Below are positions 45,342-54,528 of a DNA stretch of 64,000 nt, piece by piece. Source of the stretch: Crenobacter oryzisoli (lineage in GTDB: Bacteria; Pseudomonadota; Gammaproteobacteria; Burkholderiales; Chromobacteriaceae); assembly GCF_030385785.1 (NCBI RefSeq), contig NZ_JAUEDK010000003.1, positions 143,389 through 207,388 of the forward strand, in the 5' to 3' direction. Every line of letters begins with the position of its first letter. Position 1 is the stretch's first letter. The position numbers and the translations under genes are program-made. The notes beneath the pieces were generated by a model. That model ran no database searches. It saw only the letters and a list, made by a program, of their open reading frames with translations, and had not been told where the DNA came from.

Positions 45342-47537
45342 TCAGCTTTCCTGTCCTTGCCGGCGTGACATGATCGGTCCCGGCTCTGAAGCCTGGCGCA
45401 GCCTGAGCCATGAACGCGCCCCGCCGCCTGGGATGTTCTCTACCCCGATCTGGCCGCGGAATTGCTCGATGATGGTCTGACAGATCGACAGACCCAGCCC
45501 CATGCCGTGCGGCTTGGTCGAATGGAAGGGATGGAACAGCATGTCGAGCATATGCGCCGGCACGCCCGACCCGTTGTCCTCGATATGCAGCCGCACCTCG
45601 CCGTCCACCAGCCGGCTGGCGATCAACAGCTTGCGCTCGGCCGTGTTCTCTCGCATCGCATCGAGCGCGTTCGACAGCAAGTTCAGCATCACCTGCTCGA
45701 GCTGGATCGGATCGACCCGCACCGGCAACGGCCGGCTGTCGAGCTGCAGGGTGATGTCGATCTCGGAGGCCCGCAGATCGAATTCGGCCAACTGCAGACA
45801 GTTGGCGACGACCTGGTTCAGGTCGACCAGACCGGTGCTGACCGGCCGCTTGCTGACGAAGGCGCGCAAGTTGCGGAGGATATCGGCGGCGCGCAGTGCC
45901 TGCTGCTGCGTCGCCTCCAGCGCAGAACGCACCGGCGCTATCGGCGGCTCGATCTCGTCGAGCAGGCTGATGCTCGCCTGGCAGTAGTTGGCGATCGCGG
46001 TCAGCGGCTGATTGAGCTCGTGGGCGATGCCGGACGCCATCTCGCCCATCGTGTGCAAGCGGGTCACGTGCGCCAGCTTTTCGATGTGTTCACGCGCGCG
46101 CAATTCGCTCTGTTCCATCGCATGGCGGGCGCGACGTTGCATCGGCGTCAGGTCTCGGAACACGAACACCGCACCGCTGATCTGCCCCTGACGCGAAAAC
46201 AGTGGCGCCACCGCGCCGTCGATCGCCAGCAGCTCGCCGCTCGGCAGCAAGAGCTGGGTATTCTCCGGCAGCTCGATCGGCACGCCACCATCGAGGCAGC
46301 GCTCCACCACCGACACCGCCACGCTGTCGCTCAGCTCGTAGCGCAGATGTACGCATTCGGCGAACGGACGGCCGACCAGTTGGCCGTCCCACTTGAGCAT
46401 CTGCATCGCCATCGGGTTGGCCAGCTCGATACGCCGGTCGACACCGAGCGTCAGCACCCCTTCCCGGATCGACTGCAGCGTCACCAGCGCACGCTCGCGC
46501 TGCTCGAACAACGCCTCGTCGGCAGCAGCGCGCGACTGCTGCAGCGTCGAGCGCTGCCGATAGATCAGCAACAGCGACAGGCACAGCAGTGCCACCACCA
46601 ACTGCTGGAACAGCAGCGTACCCCAATGCAGCTCCTCCCAATGCGGAGCACGGCTTAGCCGCAGCATGAACGGCTGAGCCTCGCTCGGCAGCGGCAGCAC
46701 GGCCTCCTGTCCGAACAGCAGCTCTTGCCAGCTCTGCGGGTGTGGTTCAGCCGGGCTGCCGAACAGCTCGGCCAGGGGATGCGAGGCGGGCTGACGGGGA
46801 TTGAGCAACGACAGGCCCAGCGCCTGGCGGTCAAGAATAAGCGGCTGCAGCAGCAGGCTGAAATTGACCGACAACGCCACCACGCCGAGCAAACGCTGCG
46901 GCTGCCCCGAGCCGCTGGCGAGCACTGGGCGCAGCAGCAGATAGCCGCGTTCTCCCGGATAGCGCTCGAATTGGGGCGACGCCTGAGTCCGGTCGTACTT
47001 GATCGCCTGGCGAATCGACGCAGCGATGATCGGTTCGCGCCAGCTGTCCATGCCGAGCAGCGGGATGGTCTTGGGGGTCCGCGGCTCGACCATCGCCACC
47101 GGCAGATAGTCTGGATAGTCACCGGATGCCCGCCAGCTGCGCCGCCGGCTCGGATCCTCTTCGCGCACCGCAAAGCTAGTCCCGTAGCGCGCACGCATTG
47201 CCGCAGTAAATTCTCCCAGGTCGCCGCGCTCGACGTATTGGTAGAACTCGATGGTATAGAGACCGGGATAACGCAGCAGCAGCTCGTGGCTGAAGCGTTG
47301 CAGCGCATCGATGTCCAGCGAACGGCGTGAGGTGATCTGCGCCTCGATCGCCGCCACCACCGCCTCGTTCTGATCGAGCTTGCGCGAGACCATCGAGTAG
47401 ATGTGGCGGGTGTCCTTGTCGAACGCTTCCTTCAGCCGGGCATGCTCAAGCCTGCTCCAGATCAGCGTGAGCAGCAGGGCAAGGCTCCACCAGAGCAGGG
47501 CAAACAGCCATTTCTTCGGTAATGGCCGAAGCTCCAT
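45342..47537 (-). CDS. Orphan membrane sensor histidine kinase (CHASE/PAS/HisKA)
   Basis: A 731-aa hybrid of sensing and kinase domains. TM1 is WLFALLWWSLALLLTLIW near residue 10. The periplasmic part, about 30-310, resembles a CHASE domain (RYPGLYTIEFYQYVERGDLG, MVEPRTPKTIPLLGMD). TM2 is FQQLVVALLCLSLLLIY. A PAS domain (ESIREGVLTLGVDRRIELAN-like, residues 355-480) follows. The H-box is MGEMASGIAHELNQPLTAIA, and the ATPase has NLLSNALDAM, IEDNGSGVP and GMGLGLSICQTII. It is FixL/DctB-like. No response regulator lies on either side, so its partner is elsewhere or lost. It lies 86 bases after copA on the same strand. Confidence 0.9.
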   Translation of the reverse strand: MELRPLPKKWLFALLWWSLALLLTLIWSRLEHARLKEAFDKDTRHIYSMVSRKLDQNEAVVAAIEAQITSRRSLDIDALQRFSHELLLRYPGLYTIEFYQYVERGDLGEFTAAMRARYGTSFAVREEDPSRRRSWRASGDYPDYLPVAMVEPRTPKTIPLLGMDSWREPIIAASIRQAIKYDRTQASPQFERYPGERGYLLLRPVLASGSGQPQRLLGVVALSVNFSLLLQPLILDRQALGLSLLNPRQPASHPLAELFGSPAEPHPQSWQELLFGQEAVLPLPSEAQPFMLRLSRAPHWEELHWGTLLFQQLVVALLCLSLLLIYRQRSTLQQSRAAADEALFEQRERALVTLQSIREGVLTLGVDRRIELANPMAMQMLKWDGQLVGRPFAECVHLRYELSDSVAVSVVERCLDGGVPIELPENTQLLLPSGELLAIDGAVAPLFSRQGQISGAVFVFRDLTPMQRRARHAMEQSELRAREHIEKLAHVTRLHTMGEMASGIAHELNQPLTAIANYCQASISLLDEIEPPIAPVRSALEATQQQALRAADILRNLRAFVSKRPVSTGLVDLNQVVANCLQLAEFDLRASEIDITLQLDSRPLPVRVDPIQLEQVMLNLLSNALDAMRENTAERKLLIASRLVDGEVRLHIEDNGSGVPAHMLDMLFHPFHSTKPHGMGLGLSICQTIIEQFRGQIGVENIPGGGARSWLRLRQASEPGPIMSRRQGQES

Positions 47538-47623
47538 AGCTTTTCTTTTCGTCCCGTCGAAAGGACAACATTTTATGCTGAACAGGAACGCGGCACCATG
47601 GCACCACGCCCTCTCCGCCCCAC

Positions 47624-49987
47624 TCAGCGCCAGCGGCGCAACAACAGCGAATTCGACACCACCGACACCGAGCTCATCGCCATCGCCGCGCCGGCGATCA
47701 CCGGGTTGAGCAGGCCGAACGCGGCCAGCGGGATGCCGAGCGTGTTGTAGACGAAGGCAAAGAACAGGTTTTGGCGGATCTTGCCGAGGGTGGTGCGCGA
47801 CAGACGGATCGCGTCGGCGACATGCAGCAAGTCGCCGTGCATCAGCGTCACGTCAGCGGTCTCGATCGCCACGTCGGAGCCGGCGCCCATCGCGAAGCCG
47901 ACCTCGGCCGCCGCCAGCGCCGGCGCATCGTTGACGCCGTCGCCGACCATCGCCACGCGGCGCCCCCGCTCGGCCAAGCTTTTCACCTCGTCGGCCTTGT
48001 CCTGCGGCTTCACCTCGGCGCGGAACGAACGGATGCCCGCCTCGCGCGCAATCGCCTGCGCGGTCGCCTGCTTGTCTCCCGTGAGCATGATCACCTCAAT
48101 GCCGAGCGTGGCAAGCGTCGTGACGGCCGCGACCGATGTCGGCCGCAGGCTGTCGGCCAGTGCCAGCAGGCCGACCAGCGCCCCGTCGACGCCGACCCCG
48201 ATCACGCTATGGCCGCCGCGGTACAGTGCCTGTGCCGCGTCCGGCAGCGTCTCGCTACTCACCCATTCCGGCGTGCCGACCCGTACCGTGCCGACGCCGG
48301 GCAGTCGCGCGCTGACACCCGCCCCCACCTCAGCGATGAAGCTTTCCACCGGCGCGAGCGCAATGCCCTGACGTTGCGCCGCCGTCAGCACCGCGCGCGC
48401 CAGCGGGTGTTCTGAACCAGCCTCGACGCTGGCGGCCAGCCGCAACAGCTCCGCTTCGCTCCGGCCCGGTGCCAGCCAAGTCTCGACCACGCTCGGCTTG
48501 CCCTCGGTCAGCGTGCCGGTCTTGTCGACGACCAGCGTGTCGATGCGGCCTGCCGACTCCAACGCCGCCGCGTTGCGGAACAGGATGCCGCGTCGCGCGC
48601 CGTTACCTACCCCGACCATCACCGCGGTCGGGGTGGCCAGCCCCAGCGCGCACGGGCAGGCGATCACCAGCACCGCCACCGCGTTGAGCAGCGCACGCAC
48701 CCAGTCGCCGGTGACGAGGCCCGTCGCCAGCAGCGTGACGAGCGCGATACCGACCACCACCGGCACGAAGATGCCGGAAATCCGGTCGGCCAGCCGTGCG
48801 ATCGGCGCCTTGCTGCCCTGCGCCTCGGCGACCCGCCGCACGATGTCGGCCAATAGGGTGGTCTCGCCGACACCGCGCGCGGTCAACCTCAGCATGCCAT
48901 CGAGGTTGCGGGTGCCGGCGTACACCATGTCGCCGACCGCCTTGGCCACCGGCATGCTCTCGCCGGTCAGCAAGCTCTCGTCGATGTCGGCCCGGCCGTC
49001 CAACACCCGGCCGTCGACCGCGATATGTTCACCGTGGCGCACCAGGACGATGTCACCGACACGGATCTCGGTCAGCGGCAGCTCGACCAGCTCGCCGCCG
49101 CGCTCGACCCGCGCGGTCTTCGGCGCCAGTCGCAGCAGCGCCTCGATGGCGCCCGAGGTCTTGCCCTTGGCGCGCGCTTCCATCAGCTTGCCGAGCAACA
49201 CCAGCGTGATCACCGCGGCGCTCGCCTCGAAATAGACATGCAGGCCCTGCCAGCCCGCCAGCACCACCACCGCCGAGAACAGATAGGCCATGCTGGTGCC
49301 CAGCGCGACCAGCACGTCCATATTGGCGCCGCCCCCCTTCAGCGCCAGCCAGGCACCGCGGTAGAAGCGCCAGCCGGCCACAAACTGCACCGGTGTCGCC
49401 AGCGCCAGCTGCCAGTAGCGCGGCAACATCAGTGCATGGTTGCCAACGAACATCGCCACCATCTCGACGAGAAACGGCAGCGTCAGCACGAGCGAGGCCA
49501 GAAACCACAGCCGCTCGCGCCGGTAGGCGGCGGCGTGGCGTTCGGTTAGCGTCATCTCGGTCGCGGCCGTCTGCAACGTCGCCTTGTAACCGGCGCGCTC
49601 GACGGCGGCGAGCAACTCGGCATCCGTCACCACGCCGACCGGGGCAGTGACGCTGGCGGTCTCATTCGCGAAATTGACGCTCGCCACGCCGACGCCGGGC
49701 AGGCGGTTCAACACCTTCTCAATCCGTGTCGCGCAGGCGGCGCAGGTCATCCCTTCGATATCCAGCGTGCGGTGCTGCGCCGGCACGGCGAAACCGGCCC
49801 CTTCCACCACCGCGACCAGCGCCGGCACCGCGGTGGCGGCCGGGTCGTAGTCGAGCCGGGCGGATTCGCTGGCGAAATTGACGTTCGCGGTCACACCTGG
49901 CTGACGGTTCAGCACCTTTTCGAGCCGCACCGCGCAGGCGGCGCAGGTCATGCCGGTGATCGGCAGGGTGAGCGTTCGGGTCGACAT
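47624..49987 (-). CDS. copA: Copper-exporting P1B-type ATPase
   Basis: A 787-aa inner-membrane Cu(I) exporter. There are two N-terminal heavy-metal domains, ITGMTCAACAVRLEKVLNR near residue 12 and IEGMTCAACATRIEKVLNR near 80, each with a CxxC. The membrane CPC motif is VLVIACPCALGLATPTAVMV. TGE is in DESLLTGESMP, the phosphorylated Asp in VVDKTGTLTEG, and SEHPLA and MVGDGVNDAPAL complete the core. ATG 49987 with GGAAG upstream is preferred over ATGs at 49999 and 50005. A CsoR-type palindrome lies in its promoter. Confidence 0.97.
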   Translation of the reverse strand: MSTRTLTLPITGMTCAACAVRLEKVLNRQPGVTANVNFASESARLDYDPAATAVPALVAVVEGAGFAVPAQHRTLDIEGMTCAACATRIEKVLNRLPGVGVASVNFANETASVTAPVGVVTDAELLAAVERAGYKATLQTAATEMTLTERHAAAYRRERLWFLASLVLTLPFLVEMVAMFVGNHALMLPRYWQLALATPVQFVAGWRFYRGAWLALKGGGANMDVLVALGTSMAYLFSAVVVLAGWQGLHVYFEASAAVITLVLLGKLMEARAKGKTSGAIEALLRLAPKTARVERGGELVELPLTEIRVGDIVLVRHGEHIAVDGRVLDGRADIDESLLTGESMPVAKAVGDMVYAGTRNLDGMLRLTARGVGETTLLADIVRRVAEAQGSKAPIARLADRISGIFVPVVVGIALVTLLATGLVTGDWVRALLNAVAVLVIACPCALGLATPTAVMVGVGNGARRGILFRNAAALESAGRIDTLVVDKTGTLTEGKPSVVETWLAPGRSEAELLRLAASVEAGSEHPLARAVLTAAQRQGIALAPVESFIAEVGAGVSARLPGVGTVRVGTPEWVSSETLPDAAQALYRGGHSVIGVGVDGALVGLLALADSLRPTSVAAVTTLATLGIEVIMLTGDKQATAQAIAREAGIRSFRAEVKPQDKADEVKSLAERGRRVAMVGDGVNDAPALAAAEVGFAMGAGSDVAIETADVTLMHGDLLHVADAIRLSRTTLGKIRQNLFFAFVYNTLGIPLAAFGLLNPVIAGAAMAMSSVSVVSNSLLLRRWR

Positions 49988-50020
49988 GGGGGCTTCCATC
50001 TGCAATGGCTATGCCTTATT

Positions 50021-50039
50021 TATACCCCCCAAGGGTATA
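50021..50039. promoter_or_regulatory. CsoR-type operator upstream of copA
   Basis: TATACCCCCCAAGGGTATA has perfect arms TATACCC and GGGTATA around five bases. This matches the architecture of copper-sensing CsoR-family operators (TACCC...GGGTA). It lies 34-52 bases upstream of the copA start. No csoR or cueR gene is in the window. Confidence 0.65.
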
Positions 50040-50050
50040 TAACGCAAGCC

Positions 50051-50083
50051 GCAAAAAAAACCCGTGTCACCATGACACGGGTT
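50051..50083 (-). terminator. Terminator between copA promoter and corA
   Basis: AACCCGTGTCA pairs perfectly with TGACACGGGTT; an eight-base T-run follows on the minus strand. It ends the ppx-corA transcript before the copA promoter. Confidence 0.92.
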
Positions 50084-50172
50084 GATTCGACCAACCTCCA
50101 CTAGCTGGCTGCGTCGCGAACAGGCCAAGCGCAGCGATTCTGGCTAGGCGCCAGGAGGGATTGTTCGCGGCG

Positions 50173-51252
50173 CTAAATCCAGCGCTTCTTCCAGAAGTAG
50201 TAACCGAGCAGGCTCGAAATCACCAGCATGCCGGCAAGCACCGTGAAGTAACCGTAACGCCAGTGCAGCTCTGGCATGTACTCGAAGTTCATCCCGTAGA
50301 TACCGACGATCAGTGTCAGCGGCATGAAGATGATGGTGATCACCGTCAGCACGCGCATCTGCACATTGAGCCGGTTCGACTGGTTGGACAGGTACAGGTC
50401 GAGCATGCCTGACACCATGTCGCGTGACGATTCGAGCGACTCGATCAGGTGCAGCGTGTGGTCGTACGCATCGCGCAGGTAGATCCGGCTCTCATCGCCG
50501 AAATGCGGGTGATCACCCCGCGTCGCCTGGTTGAGTGCGTCCCTCAGCGGCAGCAGCGCACGCCTGAAGCGCAGCGAGTCGTGCTTTAAGCGGTGGATGG
50601 TACGCAGCACGCCGTTGTCGCGGTTGCCGAGCAGGGTCGAATCGGCCTTCTCGACGCGCAGCGTGAACGCATCGAGCACGCCGAAATAGTCGTCGATGAT
50701 AGCGTCGATCAGCGAATATGCCAGGAAATCGGCGCCGCGCTGCCGCGCCAGCCCCTTGCCGCTGTGGAGGCGGTCGCGCAGCCCCTGGAACAAGCCGATC
50801 GACTGGTTCTGGAAGGTGATGACGAAGCCTTTGCCGATTACCAGGTACACCTGGTGATAACCAAGCCGGCCGCTGCCCTCCTGGTAGTGGAACACCCGCG
50901 CGGCGAAGAACAGGTAGCTGCCGTAGTCCTCCAACTTGGGACGCTGGCGGGCATTGAGGATGTCCTCAAGCACCAACGGGTGCAGGCCGAAACGATCGCC
51001 GATCACCTTCAGCACCTCGGGCTCCTGCAGGCCATAGACATTCAGCCACTGCACCTTGCCCTTGGGCTGATAGGCGAGCCCCTCGGCAATCGAGCGGAAC
51101 TGCGTTTCCTCGCAACGCTCCGGCCCGTAGTCGAGCAACCGGATCAATGGCACTCCATCCCCCGCCTCGGCGCCGTTGCCGCTCACCGGCAGCAGTACGC
51201 CCGGCTCCTCGCCGAGCGTCGGCAGGCGTGTCTTCGCCTCCGGATGACGCAT
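50173..51252 (-). CDS. corA: CorA-family magnesium/cobalt transporter
   Basis: A 359-aa CorA pentameric channel subunit. The long cytosolic domain (residues 1-295) precedes two C-terminal TM segments. VLTVITIIFMPLTLIVGIYG leads into the YGMNFEYMPEL loop with the GMN selectivity motif, followed by YFTVLAGMLVISSLLGYYF. The C-terminus KKRWI is the usual basic end. ATG 51252 overlaps the ppx stop as ATGA, so it is translated with ppx. The pairing with a polyphosphatase is plausible because polyphosphate binds magnesium (inference). Confidence 0.95.
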   Translation of the reverse strand: MRHPEAKTRLPTLGEEPGVLLPVSGNGAEAGDGVPLIRLLDYGPERCEETQFRSIAEGLAYQPKGKVQWLNVYGLQEPEVLKVIGDRFGLHPLVLEDILNARQRPKLEDYGSYLFFAARVFHYQEGSGRLGYHQVYLVIGKGFVITFQNQSIGLFQGLRDRLHSGKGLARQRGADFLAYSLIDAIIDDYFGVLDAFTLRVEKADSTLLGNRDNGVLRTIHRLKHDSLRFRRALLPLRDALNQATRGDHPHFGDESRIYLRDAYDHTLHLIESLESSRDMVSGMLDLYLSNQSNRLNVQMRVLTVITIIFMPLTLIVGIYGMNFEYMPELHWRYGYFTVLAGMLVISSLLGYYFWKKRWI

Positions 51253-52751
51253 CAGGCGGCTTCCTCGATCTCCAGGGCGAAGCCGATCTTGCGCCATTGC
51301 GAGACTTCTAGCTTGAACGCGCTGGCGGTCAGTGGATTGGTCGACAGCCAGTCAGTATCGAGGCAGAGCGTGAAGCCGTGCGAATTCGCCTTGAGGCCGA
51401 GACTCCCCGGCAGCTCGATGTCCTGGCGGCGACGATAGAACAGCGCCGCCAGGCGCAGCGAGACCACTGCCTGCCACAGCGCCGGATCGGTCACCAGGTC
51501 CAGCATCTTGCCCATGTCACCGCGATGGCCGACGACGATAGTCGACAGCACCGTCTGCTCGTGCTTGGAGAAGCCCGGCATGTCGGCGTTCTGCAGGATG
51601 TAGGCCGAATGCTTGTGGTAGGCGGTGTGCGCGATGGTTAAGCCGATCTCGTGCAGCCGCGCCGCCCACAGCACGCGCTTAAGGTGGTTCTGGTCGACAT
51701 CCTCGCCGGCAACCATCAGGTAGAAGCGTTCGGCCAACGTCTGCACTCGATTGGCCTGTTCGAGGTCCACGTGGTAGCGACGCTTGAACTGGGTCACCGT
51801 GGTGTCGCGCATATCGCGCTCGCGCTGCCGGCCCATCAGGTCGTACAGCACGCCGTCGCGCAGCGCCCCATCGGCGACAGTCATCCTCTCGATGCCCAGC
51901 TCCTCGAACAGCGCGATCATCACCGCGAGGCCACCCGGCAGCACCGGCGCCCGGTCGGACTTCAGGCCGTTCAACGATGTGCTCTTCTTGATGGAGCCGA
52001 GCTTGATCAGCTCATCGCGCAGGCGCTCCATGCCGGCCAGCGTGATGTCGGTGCTGGAATAGTCGTTGATTTCCAGCACGTCGCGCAGCGAGCGGGCGGT
52101 GCCGGAGGTGCCCACCGCCAGCTGCCAGCCCTCGCGGCGGTAGTCGGCGGCAATGCGCTGTACCTCGCTGCGCGCGGCCAGTACTGCATCCTGAAAGGCC
52201 GACTGGGTCAGCTTGCCGTCGCGAAAATAGCGCAGGCTGTAAGTGACGCAGCCTAGCGGCAAGCTCTCGGTCACCTGCGACTTGTACAGCGTGCCGATGA
52301 TGAATTCGGTGGAGCCGCCGCCGATGTCGACCACCAGGCGTTTCTCGCGGGTGGCCGGCAGGCTGTGTGCGGCGCCCAAGTAGATCAGCCGCGCTTCTTC
52401 GCGCCCGGCGATGATCTCGATCGGAAAGCCGAGCAGCGCCTCGGCCTGGGCGATGAAGGCAGGGGCGTTCTTGGCCACGCGCAGCGTGTTGGTGCCGACC
52501 ACGCGCACCTGTCCGCGCTCCAGACCGCGCAGCCGCTCGCCGAAGCGGGCGAGACAGGCTAGCGCTCGCTCCTGGGTGTCGTCGTCCAGGAATTTGTCTT
52601 CGGTCAGGCCGGCGCCGAGGCGCACGGTTTCTTTCAGCGTGTCAAGGGTATAGAGCTGGTCGTCGAGCACCCGCGACACCTGTAGGCGGAAGCTGTTCGA
52701 CCCCAGATCCACGGTGGCGAGAACATCGTACTGGGGCGTGTTGTTGGTCAC
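51252..52751 (-). CDS. ppx: Exopolyphosphatase
   Basis: A 499-aa Ppx/GppA-family enzyme of the ASKHA fold. Phosphate motif 1 is TVDLGSNSFRLQVSRV. RVVGTNTLRVAKNAPAFI and the catalytic-Glu region follow. Phosphate motif 2 is VVDIGGGSTEFIIG. GTSGTARSLRDVL comes after, then a C-terminal HD-like half (RVLWAARLHEIGLTIAHTAY). It processively releases phosphate from polyphosphate; it could also act on pppGpp (family knowledge). It lies downstream of phoU, with a hairpin between, and overlaps corA. Confidence 0.95.
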   Translation of the reverse strand: MTNNTPQYDVLATVDLGSNSFRLQVSRVLDDQLYTLDTLKETVRLGAGLTEDKFLDDDTQERALACLARFGERLRGLERGQVRVVGTNTLRVAKNAPAFIAQAEALLGFPIEIIAGREEARLIYLGAAHSLPATREKRLVVDIGGGSTEFIIGTLYKSQVTESLPLGCVTYSLRYFRDGKLTQSAFQDAVLAARSEVQRIAADYRREGWQLAVGTSGTARSLRDVLEINDYSSTDITLAGMERLRDELIKLGSIKKSTSLNGLKSDRAPVLPGGLAVMIALFEELGIERMTVADGALRDGVLYDLMGRQRERDMRDTTVTQFKRRYHVDLEQANRVQTLAERFYLMVAGEDVDQNHLKRVLWAARLHEIGLTIAHTAYHKHSAYILQNADMPGFSKHEQTVLSTIVVGHRGDMGKMLDLVTDPALWQAVVSLRLAALFYRRRQDIELPGSLGLKANSHGFTLCLDTDWLSTNPLTASAFKLEVSQWRKIGFALEIEEAA

Positions 52752-52770
52752 GTTAGGCCCATGGCAAATG

Positions 52771-52802
52771 AAAATGGCGGTAACCGGAATGTTACCGCCA
52801 TT
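52771..52802 (-). terminator. Hairpin between phoU and ppx
   Basis: AATGGCGGTAAC pairs perfectly with GTTACCGCCATT. On the minus strand TTTTCATTTG follows, so it should at least partly end the phoU transcript. Confidence 0.85.
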
Positions 52803-52845
52803 GTCCAGCCAACGTCACGGGGGCAGATGCCGCCGTGCTCCGGAC

Positions 52846-53559
52846 TTAAGCCAGATTGTCGCCCAGCGCTTCGCGTTTCAGTTGGTCGATCGAGGTATGA
52901 CGGATGTCCTTGCCCTTGACCAGATAAACCACGTATTCGGAGATGTTTTTCGCATGGTCGCCGATCCGTTCGATCGCCTTCGAGATGAACATCGTGTCGA
53001 TCGACATCGTGATCGTACGCGGGTCTTCCATCATGAAGGTGATCAGTTGGCGGACCTCGGCAGCGAAATCGTCGTCAAGATGCTGATCGGCTTCGAGCAG
53101 CTCCAGCGCGGCAGTCGGATCGAGGCGGGCAAACGCGTCGAGCGCACGGCGCAGCATCCGCAGCGCGTTCTGGCCCATCTTCTTCACTTCGCGGAAACGC
53201 GGCACCTGGAAGCGCTCGGCCTCGTAGATGGTCTTGCCCATCCGCGCGATCTTCTGCGCCTCATCGCCGATCCGCTCGAGATCGGTAATCGTCTTGATCA
53301 CCGTGATTACCATGCGCAGGTCGCCAGCGGCCGGCTGGCGGCGCGCGATGATATGCTGGCAGTCGTCGTCGATCGTCACTTCCATCGAGTTGACGTGCAC
53401 GTCGTCGGCGATCACCTTGTCGAATTTGGCGATGTCGCCTTCGGACAGCGCGTCGAGCGCCGCGATGATCTGCTGCTCGACCAGCCCCCCCATCTGCAGC
53501 ACGCGCGTGCGGATGGTTTCCAACTCCATGTCGAACTGCTTGGAGATATGTTCAGACAT
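52846..53559 (-). CDS. phoU: Phosphate signalling protein PhoU
   Basis: A 237-aa cytosolic protein made of two repeated three-helix bundles. Each half has the metal-binding DDxxH-like or ExxxD signature: SMEVTIDDDCQHIIARRQPA then LRMVITVIKTITDLERIGDE in the first half. TMFISKAIERIGDHAKNISE is in the second. It links phosphate uptake to the PhoR kinase. Normally it ends a pst operon; here no pst genes are near. AGGGGGAT precedes the start. A Pho box lies 47-64 bases upstream. Confidence 0.96.
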   Translation of the reverse strand: MSEHISKQFDMELETIRTRVLQMGGLVEQQIIAALDALSEGDIAKFDKVIADDVHVNSMEVTIDDDCQHIIARRQPAAGDLRMVITVIKTITDLERIGDEAQKIARMGKTIYEAERFQVPRFREVKKMGQNALRMLRRALDAFARLDPTAALELLEADQHLDDDFAAEVRQLITFMMEDPRTITMSIDTMFISKAIERIGDHAKNISEYVVYLVKGKDIRHTSIDQLKREALGDNLA

Positions 53560-53605
53560 ATCATCCCCCTAAATTCTTCAAGATGGCCGATGCTATCCCG
53601 GTCAG

Positions 53606-53623
53606 ATGACAACATTGTGACAA
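53606..53623 (-). promoter_or_regulatory. Pho box upstream of phoU
   Basis: On the minus strand TTGTCAC-AATG-TTGTCAT reproduces the two 7-base PhoB repeats with a 4-base spacer. Ten bases further is TAGCAT, a usable -10. This is the standard arrangement of PhoB-activated promoters. Confidence 0.78.
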
Positions 53624-53694
53624 TTTGGCATCACTCCGTCCGTCGCCGACCAGACCGCCTCGGCCCTGTGAATCGATGCGCTTCTAACGGGCGC

Positions 53695-54384
53695 TCAACG
53701 CTTCACCTCGACACCGTGCTGGGTGCCGAGAATCAGCACATCGGCCCGGCGCTGCGCGAACAGGCCGTTGGTCACGACACCGGCGATCTGGTTGATATAG
53801 GTTTCCAGCGACACCGGCTCGGCGATGTTCAGGCCATGCACGTCGAGGATGTAGTTGCCGTTGTCCGTCTGGAACACCTTGTCGCCCGACGCCATGCGTA
53901 GCTCGGGGTGGACACGGATACCGGGCTTCGAGAGCCGCTCCATTTGACGCGCCACATAGCTGCGAGCCATTGGCACCACTTCGACCGGCAGCGGGAACTC
54001 GCCCAGCACCGTCACGTACTTGGTCTCGTCGGCGATGCAGATGAACTCCTTGGCGACCGCCGCCACGATCTTTTCGCGGGTCAGCGCACCGCCGCCGCCC
54101 TTGATCATGTGCAGGTAGTGGTTGACCTCGTCGGCACCGTCCACATAGACCGGCAGGTCGTCGACCACCGCGAGGTCCAGCACCGGGATGCCCAGCGCCT
54201 TCAGGCGCGCGGTGGTTGCTTCGGAACTCGACACCGCCCCCTGGACGCGGTGCTTGATCGTGGCCAGCTGCTCGATGAACAGGTTCACGGTGCTGCCGGT
54301 GCCGACGCCGATCACGGCGTCGTCCGGGATGAATTCCAGTGCCTTGGTGGCGGCAGCGAGTTTCATTTGATCTTGGGTCAGCAT
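53695..54384 (-). CDS. rpiA: Ribose-5-phosphate isomerase A
   Basis: RpiA interconverts ribose 5-phosphate and ribulose 5-phosphate. The 229-aa protein has [17 protein letters not shown] (phosphate loop), [35 protein letters not shown] with the catalytic Asp/Glu/Lys, and [15 protein letters not shown] 54384 gives [12 protein letters not shown], close to E. coli, with GGAG nine bases before; upstream ATGs at 54399 and 54426 lack a ribosome site. It is upstream of phoU on the same strand. Confidence 0.96.
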   Translation of the reverse strand: MLTQDQMKLAAATKALEFIPDDAVIGVGTGSTVNLFIEQLATIKHRVQGAVSSSEATTARLKALGIPVLDLAVVDDLPVYVDGADEVNHYLHMIKGGGGALTREKIVAAVAKEFICIADETKYVTVLGEFPLPVEVVPMARSYVARQMERLSKPGIRVHPELRMASGDKVFQTDNGNYILDVHGLNIAEPVSLETYINQIAGVVTNGLFAQRRADVLILGTQHGVEVKR

Positions 54385-54483
54385 GTCGGGCAGCTCCATC
54401 GCTAAGTCTTGTGGGTGATGCGACAATTATCCCATAACGGGCAGCACCTGTCGGTGGGCATTGCCGAGCGAATAAGGAACGAT

Positions 54484-54507
54484 GGGCCGTCGACGCTCAC
54501 GGCCCTA
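54484..54507 (-). terminator. Weak hairpin after ispF
   Basis: GGGCCGT pairs with ACGGCCC around eight bases; only ATCGTTCCTT follows on the minus strand. Confidence 0.45.
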
Positions 54508-54528
54508 TTCAGAAATAACGCAACCGCC

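Noticed and set aside
50084..50172. CGCGAACA/TGTTCGCG inverted repeat between copA and corA as a mobile element
   Set aside because: Only eight bases match, with no duplication and no second copy seen in the window.
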